Counted from the stretch's first letter, positions 21,537 through 33,613 are shown. The stretch: 64,000 nucleotides of DNA from Vibrio splendidus (GCF_024347615.1 NZ_AP025508.1:1240001-1304000); one strand, 5' to 3'. Numbers and translations are program-made. The notes: a model not told the origin generated them from the letters alone.

Positions 21537-22745
21537 ATGCATTCACGATTTACAATACTCGACTCATTCTTGTTAGAGCACCAAGTCTATTGGCGTTCGG
21601 AGCCTTTTCATCTATGCCAAACTCACCATCAACCATGGAAAGATGTGAATCGTCCACTTGTCGATTGGTTAGAAAGCTTGAGTATTGAGCGCATTCAAAC
21701 GTTAAAAGCGCAGCCTCAGCTTTTGGTCGAGGAACTGACTCGCTTCCTCCCTCGATTAGATGCTGCTAACCAAAATATCCAGTTTGATAATACGGCTTTG
21801 GTTGGATTAGACCTCCCACGTGGTACTGCTGATGGTATTCCCGGCAGAAAGCTGCAACAAATCGTGGCGATGGGGGAGGCTGCACTTGAACACCATCATG
21901 GTAAAGAGTGGCTAGAGTGGTGTTCTGGCAAAGGTTTTCTGGGCCGAATTTTATCTCAACAATCAGATCAAAAGGTCACTAGCTTTGAATGGCAACAATC
22001 GTTATGTGAAAGCGGACAAAAGGTAGCAGACGATCAGAAATTAGAAATGCACTTTGTCCAAGGTGACGCGTTTTCAGAGGAAGCAGATGGCGTATTTAAC
22101 TCTGATCAACACGCTGTTGCGCTCCATGCTTGTGGTGATCTGCATGTTGAACTGGTGAAAAAGTCTGTTTCACATGGGCTATCGGCGGTAACAATTTCCC
22201 CTTGTTGCTATCACCTTATTCGAGGCGATGTGTATCAAGCTATGTCTACCGTGGCCAAAGGTTCAGCACTAACGTTGAGCAAAAGCGACTTAAGAATCCC
22301 GCTTCAAGAAACCGTCACTGGTGGTGAAAGAGTAAAGAGACATCGCCAACTAGAGATGAGTTATCGTTTGGGCTTCAGTAAACTGCTCAAAGCTGAACGT
22401 CATATCGACGAATACATTCCAGTGCCAAGCATTAAAAAGTCAGAGTTATCTAAGGGTTTTGAATCATTCTGCCGCTGGGCATCTGAAGTTAAAAAAGTAT
22501 CGCTTGGTTCAGACGTCGATTTTGATTTCTACTTAGCCCAAGGCGAGGCGCTTTTCTGGGAAATGGAGAGGTTGAGCTTAGTACAACAAGTCTTTAGACG
22601 ACCATTGGAGATATGGTTGGCCTTAGATCGTGCCATCTATCTGCAAGAACAAGGCTATGAAGCTTTGATTGAAGAGTTCTGTGAACGTAGTATTACGCCA
22701 AGAAATCTATTGATTCATGGGGTTAAAGTTGAGCGTTATCAGTAG
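21537..22745 (+). CDS. SAM-dependent methyltransferase-domain protein (Methyltransf_32-like)
   Basis: 402 residues. The central part has a methyltransferase core: WLEWCSGKGFLGRIL (motif I, about 121-135), an acidic strand with HFVQGDAF, and VALHACGDLH followed by TISPCCYH. The LHACGDL...CCYH pattern is shared with the family that includes Trm13 and GSTCD, some of which modify RNA, but the substrate here is unknown. The N- and C-terminal regions are helical and have no motif I recognise. A strong GGGGGAAG ribosome site precedes the ATG, and the gene stands alone with its own terminator. Confidence 0.8.
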   Translation: MHSRFTILDSFLLEHQVYWRSEPFHLCQTHHQPWKDVNRPLVDWLESLSIERIQTLKAQPQLLVEELTRFLPRLDAANQNIQFDNTALVGLDLPRGTADGIPGRKLQQIVAMGEAALEHHHGKEWLEWCSGKGFLGRILSQQSDQKVTSFEWQQSLCESGQKVADDQKLEMHFVQGDAFSEEADGVFNSDQHAVALHACGDLHVELVKKSVSHGLSAVTISPCCYHLIRGDVYQAMSTVAKGSALTLSKSDLRIPLQETVTGGERVKRHRQLEMSYRLGFSKLLKAERHIDEYIPVPSIKKSELSKGFESFCRWASEVKKVSLGSDVDFDFYLAQGEALFWEMERLSLVQQVFRRPLEIWLALDRAIYLQEQGYEALIEEFCERSITPRNLLIHGVKVERYQ

Positions 22746-22824
22746 ACAGAACTGTTGCGTGTTTTACGAGCTAAACTCATAAATGAAAAATGAAGCTATG
22801 AATACAAGACAAAGCTATAAATGT

Positions 22825-22863
22825 AAAAAAGCCAGCGCGACATAATGTCGTACTGGCTTTTTG
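22825..22863. terminator. Bidirectional terminator between the methyltransferase gene and ald
   Basis: AAAAAGCCAG / CTGGCTTTTT outer stem with an inner CGACAT / ATGTCG stem; T runs on both strands serve the converging genes. Confidence 0.9.
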
Positions 22864-22931
22864 TTTAATGTGTATGAGTTAACTGAACGCTTCAACGAGA
22901 AGATTATTGCGCTCAGTTAGCTATTACAGCA

Positions 22932-24056
22932 TTAGTTAAACATTGCGATTGCTTCAGCTGGATCTACGTATTCAAGGTCAAAGCTCTCTGCAACTTCTTT
23001 GCAAGTTACTTTACCGTGAATAACGTTAAGACCTTCTAGGAAGCCTTCATCAGATAGAAGTGCTTCGCGGTAGCCTTTGTTCGCTAGCTTAACAATGTAA
23101 GGAAGTGTTGCATTGTTTAGTGCGTAAGTAGAAGTACGAGCAACGGCACCTGGCATGTTAGCAACACAGTAGTGAACTACGTCATCAACAATGTAAGTTG
23201 GATCGGCGTGAGTCGTTGCATGTGAAGTTTCAAAACAACCACCTTGGTCGATTGCAACATCAACAACTGCTGAACCTGGCTTCATCTTAGCGATGTGATC
23301 TTTTGTAACCAGTTTAGGAGCGGCTGCGCCTGGGATTAGTACTGCACCAATCACTAGGTCTGCTTCTAGAACATGCTTCTCAATAGCGTCTTCAGTAGAA
23401 TAAACCACTTTTGCGCGACCTTGGAATTCTTCATCAAGACGACGAAGCGTATCTACGTTGCGATCAAGAATGGTTACGTCTGCGCGAAGGCCAACAGCCA
23501 TACGTGCTGCGTTAGCACCCACAACACCGCCGCCAACAACTACAACTTTCGCTGGTTCAACACCAGGAACGCCGCCAAGAAGAAGACCACAACCACCGTT
23601 AGATTTTTCTAGTGTTTGTGCACCTGCTTGAATAGACATGCGACCAGCGACTTCAGACATTGGTGCTAATAGTGGCAAGCGACCCATATTATCTGTTACA
23701 GTCTCATAGGCTACGCAGACAGCTTTGCTCTTGATTAGCTCTTCCGTTTGTGGAAAATCTGGTGCAAGGTGTAAATAGGTAAATAATATTTGCCCTTCAC
23801 GAAGCATAGCTCGCTCGACAGCTTGAGGTTCTTTAACCTTTACAATCATCTCTGCTTTCGCGAAAACGTCAGCAGCAGTAGGAAGAATGGATGCGCCTAC
23901 AGCGATGTAATCATCGTCTGAAAAACCGATACCAGTACCGGCATTGGTTTCAACAAAAACTTGGTGGCTATGTGAGATTAGTTCTCTCACGCTAGCTGGG
24001 GTCATACCAACGCGGTATTCGTGGTTCTTGATTTCCTTCGGTACGCCAATGATCAT
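22932..24056 (-). CDS. ald: Alanine dehydrogenase
   Basis: A 374-residue NAD-dependent enzyme interconverting L-alanine and pyruvate plus ammonia. It begins [20 protein letters not shown], and the Rossmann motif [16 protein letters not shown] lies near 170-185. Length is typical. It diverges from lrp across a 156-base region, which suggests Lrp controls it, as Lrp-type regulators commonly do for adjacent ald genes. Confidence 0.96.
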   Translation of the reverse strand: MIIGVPKEIKNHEYRVGMTPASVRELISHSHQVFVETNAGTGIGFSDDDYIAVGASILPTAADVFAKAEMIVKVKEPQAVERAMLREGQILFTYLHLAPDFPQTEELIKSKAVCVAYETVTDNMGRLPLLAPMSEVAGRMSIQAGAQTLEKSNGGCGLLLGGVPGVEPAKVVVVGGGVVGANAARMAVGLRADVTILDRNVDTLRRLDEEFQGRAKVVYSTEDAIEKHVLEADLVIGAVLIPGAAAPKLVTKDHIAKMKPGSAVVDVAIDQGGCFETSHATTHADPTYIVDDVVHYCVANMPGAVARTSTYALNNATLPYIVKLANKGYREALLSDEGFLEGLNVIHGKVTCKEVAESFDLEYVDPAEAIAMFN

Positions 24057-24212
24057 CCTGACTCCTCATTATATTATGGTTGTTTTATCTATGTGTAGGG
24101 TAATTCTGTCGAATTAATATCTAGTATAGATAGGTTTAGATAGAATTTGATACCGAATATTAAAAAGTTGTAGTATATTTTTTTGCAAGGAAGTAATAAG
24201 GTGGAATAAAAA

Positions 24213-24707
24213 ATGGCAGACAATTATAAGAAGCCGTCCAAGGAACTAGATCGTATTGACCGCAACATTCTTAATGAGTTGCAAAAAGACGGTCGTATCT
24301 CAAACGTTGAACTCTCAAAACGAGTAGGACTTTCTCCAACTCCATGTCTTGAGCGTGTTCGTCGTTTAGAACGTCAAGGTTACATTACTGGGTACACAGC
24401 GTTGCTGAACCCACAGTATCTTGATGCTTCACTTTTAGTGTTTGTTGAAATTACGTTGAACCGTGGTGCTCCAGATGTGTTCGAACAATTCAACACCGCT
24501 GTGCAGAAACTGGATGACATCCAAGAGTGTCATTTAGTGTCGGGTGATTTTGACTATCTTCTAAAAACACGTGTATCGGATATGGGTGCTTACCGTAAGC
24601 TACTGGGTGATACGTTACTTCGTCTACCGGGCGTAAACGACACTCGAACTTACGTTGTAATGGAAGAAGTGAAACAAACCAATCAACTTGTGATTAAAAC
24701 TCGTTAG
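24213..24707 (+). CDS. lrp: Leucine-responsive regulatory protein Lrp
   Basis: 164 residues, the same length as E. coli Lrp. An N-terminal helix-turn-helix (DRIDRNILNELQKDGRISNVELSKRVGLSPTPCLERVRRLE) is followed by the ligand-binding RAM domain (about 70-155). A global regulator of amino-acid metabolism. The gene order lrp-ftsK-lolA-rarA-serS matches enterobacteria. Confidence 0.96.
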   Translation: MADNYKKPSKELDRIDRNILNELQKDGRISNVELSKRVGLSPTPCLERVRRLERQGYITGYTALLNPQYLDASLLVFVEITLNRGAPDVFEQFNTAVQKLDDIQECHLVSGDFDYLLKTRVSDMGAYRKLLGDTLLRLPGVNDTRTYVVMEEVKQTNQLVIKTR

Positions 24708-24726
24708 TCACAATTGGTGAAATGAA

Positions 24727-24754
24727 AGAAAGCGGACATTTGTTCCGCTTTCTT
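24727..24754 (+). terminator. Intrinsic terminator after lrp
   Basis: AGAAAGCGGA / TCCGCTTTCT stem with a short loop and a TTGCTTTC tail; moderately strong. Confidence 0.8.
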
Positions 24755-24869
24755 GCTTTCTGGAATTGGGTTTTTCTGTTTGATATGGTTAAATCAACAG
24801 TAGTTTCATTGAAACGGGCGGCTTTGGTCGCTCGAGATGTTTTATTCCGTTTAATTATTAAGTTGGTTT

Positions 24870-27800
24870 ATGTTCAAGCAGAGCAGTAATAAAGTAGAAA
24901 CAATCATTAAAACGAGTGAAGAGCCTCAGTCTCCTCGTTTGAATGGTTCTCAACGTCTAAAAGAGTGCAGCCTGATTATGGGTGTTCTCTTCTCTATTCT
25001 ACTTGCCGTTGCGTTATTAACTTTTAGTCCTGCAGACCCATCATGGTCGCAAACGGCGTGGGGTGGTGACATTCAAAATGCGGGTGGCTACTTAGGTGCA
25101 TGGTTGGCGGATACGCTTTTCTTTGTGTTTGGTTCTCTGGCTTACCCTTTACCTATCTTGGTAACGGTTGCAGCGTGGGTATTATTCCGTAAACGTAATG
25201 AAGACGAGCAGATCGATTTCATGCTGTGGGGTACTCGCTTACTTGGCCTTACTGTCCTTATTCTTACTAGTTGCGGTCTAGCCGATATCAACTTTGACGA
25301 CATTTGGTACTTTTCGTCAGGTGGCGTCGTGGGTGATGTACTAACAAGCCTTGCGCTTCCCACGTTAAATGTTCTCGGTAGTACGCTGGTTCTTCTTTTC
25401 TTATGGGGAGCTGGCTTGACGCTATTAACTGGAATTTCTTGGTTAAGTATTGTGGAATGGCTAGGCGAATGTGCCATTAAATTTTTTACATCTGCTGTTA
25501 ATAAGGCGCGTGGCCAAGATCAAGAGCTACTTGAGCCTGAATTGAAAGAATCGACAGACAGAGATTCTCTAACAGAACGTCATCAAAAGCCGACTTTCCG
25601 TGATGTCCCTGCGTTAGAAGACAATCTTATCGAAGGTAAGGCTATAGAAGGGTATAAAGAAGCAGAACAAGATCAGCTCGACCCTGCGATGAGCTTCTCT
25701 GCGACCAACGACTCTTCAGACACTGGCGTAAATGCGTTGGACAACAGTGCAACGTCGAAGCGTCATTACAATATTCATATGCCAGTAGAGGCTCCAGCTA
25801 AGTCAGAGGTTTCTACTTATGAGGCACCGCAAGTTCAACCTGAAATTCAACCAGAGCAACCTATCTCTGTCGCTCCTGTTTACCACGCGCCAGAAGAACC
25901 TTTCGAAGAAGGTATTGAGCGCTCGAAGCAGTTGAATGCGACGATAGAGCAGCTAGAAAATGCCGCTATGTATGAAGATGATCTCGCTGAGCAAGATCAG
26001 ACGGATGCTCACGAATCTCAGGCTGCGTACCAACAATACATGCAGAACGACCAACCAGAAGTTGTCCCTACTGACATTGGCCTTGAAAGTGCTGAGTCAG
26101 CAGTCGATAGCACTTCAGAAGTTGATCGCACTCCAGAAGTTGAGAGTGAATTCGATACGGAAGATGTTCAACCTGAATCGTTATACGCTTCGCCAATGGG
26201 TGAACCAGAAGAACCAAGCGAAGACGATTTCTCAGTACAAGCATCACCGTTTGATGTGGCTGAAGAACAAAGTTATGAACAGTCTACAACGTTCGAGTCT
26301 GTATCGACTGAAGAAGATAATGCAGAGCAATCTGAGTCTTTAGTTAACCAACAAAATAATTCAGAATTTGAGCAATCAAACGAACAAACTCAAGAGCCAA
26401 CGGTTGATCTTCCTTGGGAACAGGTAACAGAAGAAGAGCCTCTTCACCAAGATCAAGATGTTGCAGCCTTCCAAAGCCTTGTCTCTGAGGCACAAGCGAA
26501 CATGGCGGCGACACAAAACCCGTTCCTGGTACAGCAAGATGTTAACTTACCGAAACCGGCCGAACCATTGCCAACGCTTGAGTTGTTGTTCCACCCTGAA
26601 AAACGTGAAACCTTTATTGACCGCGATGCACTAGAGGCGATCGCTCGTCTTGTTGAATCGAAGCTAGCGGACTACAAGATTAAAGCTGATGTGGTTGATA
26701 TTTTCCCAGGTCCTGTCATCACTCGATTCGAACTCGATCTGGCTCCTGGCGTCAAAGTAAGCCGTATTTCTGGCCTTTCTATGGACTTAGCTCGTTCGCT
26801 TTCTGCATTGGCAGTACGTGTCGTCGAGGTAATACCGGGTAAACCTTATGTTGGTTTGGAATTGCCGAACATGAGCCGTCAAACCGTATTCTTCTCCGAT
26901 GTGGTGGGCAGCCCTCAGTTCCAAGAAGCGAAGTCACCAACGACCGTTGTTCTCGGACAAGACATTGCTGGTGAAGCGGTTATTGCTGACCTATCGAAGA
27001 TGCCACATGTTCTGGTTGCTGGTACAACCGGTTCTGGTAAGTCGGTCGGTGTAAACGTGATGATCTTGAGTATGCTTTACAAGGCATCACCGGAAGATGT
27101 TCGCTTCATCATGATCGACCCGAAAATGTTGGAATTATCTATCTATGAAGGTATTCCACATCTGTTGTCTGAAGTTGTGACTGACATGAAAGATGCATCT
27201 AACGCCCTTCGTTGGTGTGTAGGTGAAATGGAACGTCGTTATAAATTGATGTCGGCTCTCGGTGTTCGTAACATTAAAGGCTACAACGACAAATTGAAGA
27301 TGGCCGCGGAAGCGGGTCACCCAATTCATGACCCACTGTGGAAGCCGGGCGACAGCATGGACCCTGAAGCACCATTGTTGGAAAAACTGCCTTATATTGT
27401 GGTTGTCGTCGATGAATTCGCTGATTTAATCATGGTAGTCGGTAAGAAAGTGGAAGAACTGATTGCACGTTTGGCGCAGAAAGCGCGTGCGGCTGGTGTT
27501 CACTTGATCTTAGCCACTCAACGTCCTTCGGTGGATGTTATTACTGGTCTTATTAAAGCAAACATCCCAACTCGTGTTGCCTTTACGGTATCAACCAAAA
27601 CGGATTCAAGAACTATTCTTGACCAAGGTGGTGCAGAATCATTATTGGGTATGGGTGATATGTTGTACTTACCACCGGGTTCAAGCCACACAACTCGTGT
27701 ACACGGTGCGTTTGCATCTGATGATGATGTACACGCGGTAGTGAACAACTGGAAAGCACGCGGTAAGCCAAACTATATTGAAGAGATTACGAACGGGGAC

Positions 27801-28052
27801 CAAACCCCGGAAACACTGTTACCGGGTGAGAAGATGGAAGGCGATGAAGAAGTCGATCCTCTGTTTGATCAAGTGGTAGAACACGTTGTCCATTCACGTC
27901 GTGGTTCAGTTTCTGGCGTACAACGTCGATTCAAGATTGGCTACAACCGTGCAGCACGAATTGTTGAGCAGCTTGAAGCTCAAGGCATTGTGAGTGCTCC
28001 AGGCCATAACGGTAACCGTGAAGTCTTAGCGCCAGCGCCACCAAAAGATTAG
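24870..28052 (+). CDS. ftsK: DNA translocase FtsK
   Basis: 1060 residues. An N-terminal membrane domain with about four to five helices (about 30-190) targets it to the septum. A long acidic, Glu/Gln/Ser/Pro-rich linker follows (about 215-560). The motor carries Walker A GTTGSGKS at 718-725 and Walker B VVVVDEF with Asp848, and the C-terminal gamma winged helix begins near residue 1010 ([22 protein letters not shown]). It pumps DNA at division and activates XerCD at dif by reading KOPS. An intact, typically sized gene. Confidence 0.97.
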   Translation: MFKQSSNKVETIIKTSEEPQSPRLNGSQRLKECSLIMGVLFSILLAVALLTFSPADPSWSQTAWGGDIQNAGGYLGAWLADTLFFVFGSLAYPLPILVTVAAWVLFRKRNEDEQIDFMLWGTRLLGLTVLILTSCGLADINFDDIWYFSSGGVVGDVLTSLALPTLNVLGSTLVLLFLWGAGLTLLTGISWLSIVEWLGECAIKFFTSAVNKARGQDQELLEPELKESTDRDSLTERHQKPTFRDVPALEDNLIEGKAIEGYKEAEQDQLDPAMSFSATNDSSDTGVNALDNSATSKRHYNIHMPVEAPAKSEVSTYEAPQVQPEIQPEQPISVAPVYHAPEEPFEEGIERSKQLNATIEQLENAAMYEDDLAEQDQTDAHESQAAYQQYMQNDQPEVVPTDIGLESAESAVDSTSEVDRTPEVESEFDTEDVQPESLYASPMGEPEEPSEDDFSVQASPFDVAEEQSYEQSTTFESVSTEEDNAEQSESLVNQQNNSEFEQSNEQTQEPTVDLPWEQVTEEEPLHQDQDVAAFQSLVSEAQANMAATQNPFLVQQDVNLPKPAEPLPTLELLFHPEKRETFIDRDALEAIARLVESKLADYKIKADVVDIFPGPVITRFELDLAPGVKVSRISGLSMDLARSLSALAVRVVEVIPGKPYVGLELPNMSRQTVFFSDVVGSPQFQEAKSPTTVVLGQDIAGEAVIADLSKMPHVLVAGTTGSGKSVGVNVMILSMLYKASPEDVRFIMIDPKMLELSIYEGIPHLLSEVVTDMKDASNALRWCVGEMERRYKLMSALGVRNIKGYNDKLKMAAEAGHPIHDPLWKPGDSMDPEAPLLEKLPYIVVVVDEFADLIMVVGKKVEELIARLAQKARAAGVHLILATQRPSVDVITGLIKANIPTRVAFTVSTKTDSRTILDQGGAESLLGMGDMLYLPPGSSHTTRVHGAFASDDDVHAVVNNWKARGKPNYIEEITNGDQTPETLLPGEKMEGDEEVDPLFDQVVEHVVHSRRGSVSGVQRRFKIGYNRAARIVEQLEAQGIVSAPGHNGNREVLAPAPPKD

Positions 28053-28078
28053 TTCCGCTCGGAACTCATAACTATTCA

Positions 28079-28105
28079 GTCGGTCAAATCGAAAATATGA
28101 CCGAC
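28079..28105. repeat. Intercistronic inverted repeat between ftsK and lolA
   Basis: GTCGGTCA (28079-28086) and TGACCGAC (28098-28105) form a perfect 8-base stem around an 11-base AT-rich loop. No T tract follows, so it is unlikely to be a simple terminator. Confidence 0.6.
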
Positions 28106-28127
28106 GTATGTTCTAACAGGATTATTG

Positions 28128-28724
28128 ATGAAAAAAGTATTCGCACTTTTATTTATGAGCTTTTCAGTATTGGCTTCTCCGAAAGAAGAACTGAGTAGCC
28201 GCTTGTCATTGAATGCAGGTTTTAGCGCCGACTTTAAACAAGTCGTGACTAGCCCTGATGGTGATGTTGTTATGGAAGGCGAGGGCACGGTTGAGATTGC
28301 ACGCCCAAGCTTATTCCGTTGGGAAACGACTTTCCCTGATGAAAACGTGTTGGTATCTGATGGTCAAAGCTTGTGGTACTACAGCCCGTTCATTGAGCAG
28401 GTTAGTATTTACTGGCAAGAGCAAGCAACATCACAAACACCTTTTGTCTTGCTGACTCGTAATCAAGAAAGCGATTGGGACAACTACAATGTCGCACAAA
28501 CGGGTAACCAATTTACGCTAACGCCGACAGCCGTGGATTCTAATCAGGGCGACTTCCAGATTAAGATCACTGAAAAGGGTATTGTTCAGGGCTTTAACGT
28601 AATTGAACAAGACGGTCAGAAAGGTGAGTTTACCTTTAGCAATGTTGACTTGGGTAAACCTGCAGCAGACCGCTTTACTTTTGTGGCACCGGAAGGTGTC
28701 GAGGTCGACGACCAAAGAAACTGA
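28128..28724 (+). CDS. lolA: Outer-membrane lipoprotein carrier protein LolA
   Basis: A 198-residue periplasmic chaperone. The signal peptide is about 16 residues ([16 protein letters not shown], cleavage before SPKEE). The mature part has the LolA pattern ([36 protein letters not shown]). It accepts lipoproteins from LolCDE, encoded at 2.6-5.8 kb of this window. I use the ATG at 28128; a TTG three bases earlier also exists. Confidence 0.95.
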   Translation: MKKVFALLFMSFSVLASPKEELSSRLSLNAGFSADFKQVVTSPDGDVVMEGEGTVEIARPSLFRWETTFPDENVLVSDGQSLWYYSPFIEQVSIYWQEQATSQTPFVLLTRNQESDWDNYNVAQTGNQFTLTPTAVDSNQGDFQIKITEKGIVQGFNVIEQDGQKGEFTFSNVDLGKPAADRFTFVAPEGVEVDDQRN

Positions 28725-28794
28725 TCTAATGAAGCAGATCATTTGGTAGTACGTCGATAGGCACAGATGCCATCAACGAATCAAGAGATTGCAA

Positions 28795-30144
28795 TTGAGT
28801 AATTACAGCTTAGATTTTGCAGGGGACGAAGATTTTCGTCCCCTTGCTGCTCGTATGAGACCTGAAACTGTCGAACAGTACATCGGTCAGCAGCATATAT
28901 TAGGCCCAGGTAAACCACTTCGTAGAGCGTTGGAAGCGGGCCATATTCACTCGATGATTTTATGGGGGCCTCCTGGCACCGGTAAAACCACGCTGGCGGA
29001 AGTGGCAGCAAACTATGCGAATGCTGAAGTTGAGCGCGTATCAGCGGTAACCTCGGGTGTTAAAGACATTCGTATTGCGATTGAAAAAGCGCGTGAAAAT
29101 AAACAAGCAGGGCGCAGAACGATCCTGTTTGTGGACGAAGTCCATCGCTTTAACAAAAGTCAGCAAGATGCCTTTTTGCCACACATTGAAGATGGCACCG
29201 TGACCTTTATTGGCGCGACCACAGAAAACCCATCCTTTGAACTGAACAACGCTTTGTTGTCACGTGCGCGTGTTTACAAGCTGACTTCGCTTCATACCGA
29301 TGATATTTCTCTCGTTATTCGCCAAGCTATTGAAGATAAACAGCGCGGTCTGGGTGATGTAACGGCTGATTTTGCTGATAACGTCTTAGATCGCCTCGCT
29401 GAACTGGTCAACGGTGACGCACGTATGTCGCTCAACTATCTTGAGCTGCTGTATGACATGGCGGAAGACAACGACAAAGGCGAGAAAGCGATAACGTTGC
29501 AGTTGCTGGCTGAGGTAGCAGGGGAGAAAGTCGCTCGCTTTGATAATAAGGGTGATATTTGGTACGACTTGATCTCCGCTGTTCATAAATCGATTCGCGG
29601 TTCAAACCCTGATGCGGCGTTGTATTGGTCAGCAAGAATGATTGCTGCGGGTTGTGATCCTTTGTATATCGTAAGACGTTTGCTGGCGATTGCTTCTGAA
29701 GATATTGGTAACGCTGACCCAAGAGCAATGCAGGTCGCAATGTCCGCTTGGGACTGCTTCACTCGAATTGGTCCTGCCGAAGGTGAGCGTGCTATTGCAC
29801 AGGCGGTTGTTTATCTCGCGTGTGCACCAAAGAGTAACGCCGTTTACACCGCTTGGAAGCAAGCGTTAACGGATGCACACAATCTGCCTGAGTATGAAGT
29901 TCCTCATCATTTACGAAATGCACCTACAACTTTGATGAAGGACATGGGCTACGGGCAAGAATACCGTTATGCTCATGACGAACCTGGTGCCTACGCAGCT
30001 GGCGAAAAGTATTTGCCGCCTGAAATGGGCGAAACACAATACTATTTCCCAACAAAACGAGGCTTAGAGACCAAAATTGGCGAGAAGCTAGATTATCTGG
30101 TGGATTTGGACGCAAAAAGCCCACAAAAACGCTATGAAAAGTAG
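28795..30144 (+). CDS. rarA: Replication-associated recombination protein RarA (MgsA)
   Basis: A 449-residue AAA+ ATPase with Walker [10 protein letters not shown] at 58-66 and Walker B LFVDEVH around 111-117; a clamp-loader-like C-terminal domain follows ([27 protein letters not shown]). It acts at stalled replication forks. The TTG at 28795 starts MSNYSLDF as in E. coli, and AAGAGA lies at a suitable distance; the TTG at 28789 overlaps that site and is less likely. Confidence 0.95.
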   Translation: MSNYSLDFAGDEDFRPLAARMRPETVEQYIGQQHILGPGKPLRRALEAGHIHSMILWGPPGTGKTTLAEVAANYANAEVERVSAVTSGVKDIRIAIEKARENKQAGRRTILFVDEVHRFNKSQQDAFLPHIEDGTVTFIGATTENPSFELNNALLSRARVYKLTSLHTDDISLVIRQAIEDKQRGLGDVTADFADNVLDRLAELVNGDARMSLNYLELLYDMAEDNDKGEKAITLQLLAEVAGEKVARFDNKGDIWYDLISAVHKSIRGSNPDAALYWSARMIAAGCDPLYIVRRLLAIASEDIGNADPRAMQVAMSAWDCFTRIGPAEGERAIAQAVVYLACAPKSNAVYTAWKQALTDAHNLPEYEVPHHLRNAPTTLMKDMGYGQEYRYAHDEPGAYAAGEKYLPPEMGETQYYFPTKRGLETKIGEKLDYLVDLDAKSPQKRYEK

Positions 30145-30271
30145 TCTTTTTTGGATATCGTTACCTAGTCATAAAAATTCAATTAAATCGTTTGAAATTG
30201 GTCGAATTAGCACCGGTTTTAGGGGTTTAGCAGTGATTCAGTAGCAATCTACTGAATATTCAAATAACTAA

Positions 30272-31594
<1,323 letters not shown>

Positions 31595-31613
31595 TCAGTA
31601 AAACTGTTATACG

Positions 31614-31642
31614 AAAACCCAGTCAATCGGCTGGGTTTTTTA
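31614..31642 (+). terminator. Intrinsic terminator after serS
   Basis: AAAACCCAG / CTGGGTTTTT stem with an 8-base loop and a T run. Confidence 0.93.
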
Positions 31643-31805
31643 TTATCTGTTACACCGGAAAGCAGTAAGTCGAGGGCCAGTTTCATTACTTATTTGTAAT
31701 AGTGTTTCTCTAATTCTGGTTATTATTACATCACTCAGAAATGGTTATAATGCGCTCTTACCGCGGTAGGTACAAATTTTCTCATGCAAATACAGAGGAG
31801 GACTT

Positions 31806-32072
31806 ATGGCAGTAGGATGGGCAGGTGACGATAGCGTCAGTCAGCAAATTCAAAATACCATTGATGATGAGATCTCTCGTGTAAGAGGGAACATTCAAAG
31901 TGGGGAAAGCTTGCATTATTGTGACGAGTGCGGTGATGAGATATCAGAAAAGAGACGGCTAGCGATTAAAGGCGTGCGTTTCTGTATTGGATGCCAGTCC
32001 ATGTTTGAACACGTTGCGCATCGTCACTCATTGTTCAATCGCAGAGCAAGTAAAGACAGCCAACTTCGTTAG
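31806..32072 (+). CDS. DksA/TraR-type C4 zinc-finger protein (YbiI-like)
   Basis: An 88-residue protein opening MAVGWAGDDSVSQQIQ and ending RRASKDSQLR, the same ends as E. coli YbiI. The four zinc-finger cysteines are in CDECGDEI and CIGCQ (CxxC-17-CxxC type). It lacks the long coiled coil with acidic tip of DksA, so a DksA-like action on RNA polymerase is uncertain. AGAGGAGG gives a strong ribosome site. Monocistronic, convergent with bioA. Confidence 0.9.
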   Translation: MAVGWAGDDSVSQQIQNTIDDEISRVRGNIQSGESLHYCDECGDEISEKRRLAIKGVRFCIGCQSMFEHVAHRHSLFNRRASKDSQLR

Positions 32073-32109
32073 AAGGCGGTCGTTCTCTATTGTCGATAAT
32101 AATGAACTC

Positions 32110-32162
32110 ACCTCTCCTTAACTTCAATATTGCAGATAGCAAATGAACCAGTAAGGAGAGGT
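32110..32162. repeat. Inverted repeat between the zinc-finger gene and bioA
   Basis: ACCTCTCCTTA (32110-32120) and TAAGGAGAGGT (32152-32162) match perfectly over 11 bases around a 31-base spacer. There is no T run. It lies in the gap between two converging genes. Confidence 0.6.
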
Positions 32163-32176
32163 AATAGCTTTGTCTT

Positions 32177-33454
32177 CTATTTAAAGCAGTGGCGATCTTT
32201 TAATGCGCAATAAATGGCGGAAACAAGTTTCTCGATGTGCTCAGGCTTGCTAATGAACGGAGGCATCATATAAATCAACTTACCAAATGGGCGGATCCAA
32301 ACACCTTGCTCTACAAAGTGCGCTTGGATGGTTTCCATATCGACAGCCGTGTGAGTTTCGACAACGCCAATAGCACCAAGCCAACGAACGTCTTTAACCA
32401 GTTCATGCTCGAGTAGAGGCGGTAGCAATTCAGAAAAGAGTTGTTCAATCTGTTGAGTCTGATTTTTCCAATGGCCTTGCTCGATGATGGATAAACTTGC
32501 TGCACCCACAGCACAAGCTAAAGGGTTGCCCATAAAGGTAGGCCCGTGCATAAAGCAACCGGCTTCACCGCCACATACGGTGTCTGCGACTTCTTTGCTC
32601 GCAAGCGTCGCTGACAGCGTCATATAGCCGCCAGTTAAAGCCTTGCCTACGCATAAGATATCGGGTTGAACATCGGCATGCTCACAGGCGAACAGTTTGC
32701 CTGTTCGGCCAAATCCGGTCGCAATCTCATCCAAAATAAGTAATACGTTGAATTCATCACACAGTAATCGAACTTGTTTTAGGAACTCAGGGTGGTAGAT
32801 GCGCATGCCGCCAGCGCCTTGAACGATAGGCTCTAAGATTACGGCGGCAACTTCTGCATGATGGGCTGTGAGTTTCTCTCGAAAGCTATTGATGTCACTT
32901 GAATTCCACTCATCCCAAAAGCCAGTCTTTGGTGAATCAGCAAAAATATGTTCAGGTAGAAAGCCTTTGTAAAGGCTATGCATCGAGTTATCCGGATCGG
33001 TCACTGACATCGCCGCAAAGGTATCTCCGTGGTAACCATCTCTTAGCGTTAGGAACTTTGAACGAGGTTGCCCTTTAGCATGCCAGTACTGCAGTGCCAT
33101 CTTAAGGCTAACTTCCACGGCCACTGAACCTGAATCGGCCAAGAATACGTGCTCTAGATTACTTGGCGCTAGTTTCAACAACTTCTTACATAAATCGATA
33201 GCGGGCTGGTGGGTGATACCGCCAAACATAACGTGTGAAACCTTATCGACTTGGCTGTGAGCCGCAGCATTGAGCTCTGGATGATTGTAGCCGTGGATGG
33301 TTGACCACCAAGATGACATACCATCAATAATTCGTTTTCCGCCTTCTAATTCTAGATAAACACCGTCTGCGTTGGTGACTGGGTAGCAGGTCAGAGGTGT
33401 TAACGTTGATGTGTAAGGATGCCAGATATGCTGGCGATCAAAGGCGAGATCCAT
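32177..33454 (-). CDS. bioA: Adenosylmethionine-8-amino-7-oxononanoate aminotransferase
   Basis: A 425-residue class III PLP aminotransferase that forms diaminopelargonate from KAPA with SAM as amino donor. It begins MDLAFDRQHIWHPYTS; the LILDEIATGFGRTG strand carries the cofactor-binding Asp, and the PLP lysine is in CVGKALTGGYM. I chose the ATG at 33454 because GGAAG sits correctly before it; an ATG at 33466 lacks such a site. Divergent from bioB across the BirA operator. Confidence 0.95.
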   Translation of the reverse strand: MDLAFDRQHIWHPYTSTLTPLTCYPVTNADGVYLELEGGKRIIDGMSSWWSTIHGYNHPELNAAAHSQVDKVSHVMFGGITHQPAIDLCKKLLKLAPSNLEHVFLADSGSVAVEVSLKMALQYWHAKGQPRSKFLTLRDGYHGDTFAAMSVTDPDNSMHSLYKGFLPEHIFADSPKTGFWDEWNSSDINSFREKLTAHHAEVAAVILEPIVQGAGGMRIYHPEFLKQVRLLCDEFNVLLILDEIATGFGRTGKLFACEHADVQPDILCVGKALTGGYMTLSATLASKEVADTVCGGEAGCFMHGPTFMGNPLACAVGAASLSIIEQGHWKNQTQQIEQLFSELLPPLLEHELVKDVRWLGAIGVVETHTAVDMETIQAHFVEQGVWIRPFGKLIYMMPPFISKPEHIEKLVSAIYCALKDRHCFK

Positions 33455-33493
33455 AGTAACTTCCATTTTTTGTGTGGTTAAAAAATAACCATA

Positions 33494-33525
33494 TGTAAAC
33501 TTTTGATATTATCAATGTGTTGACA
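33494..33525. promoter_or_regulatory. BirA-type biotin operator overlapping the bioB -35 element
   Basis: Half-sites TGTAAACT (33494-33501) and TGTTGACA (33518-33525) are near-inverted copies separated by 16 bases, the geometry of the gammaproteobacterial BirA site (TTGTAAACC-N-GGTTTACAA). The right half contains TTGACA (33520-33525), which makes a good -35 for bioB with TAGACT at 33542-33547 (16-base spacer). Biotinyl-5'-AMP-bound BirA would thus block bioB and probably the facing bioA promoter. Confidence 0.8.
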
Positions 33526-33613
33526 GTCTAAAGCTTGTCGGTAGACTAGCCAAGCATAAATGCAATCTCTATTAATAGAGATGCAACATCAAATAATAAA
33601 AAAGGATCGACAC

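Noticed and set aside
25960..26343. Plus-strand open frame of 127 codons inside ftsK
   Set aside because: A reading of the repetitive linker of FtsK in another frame; no start signal.
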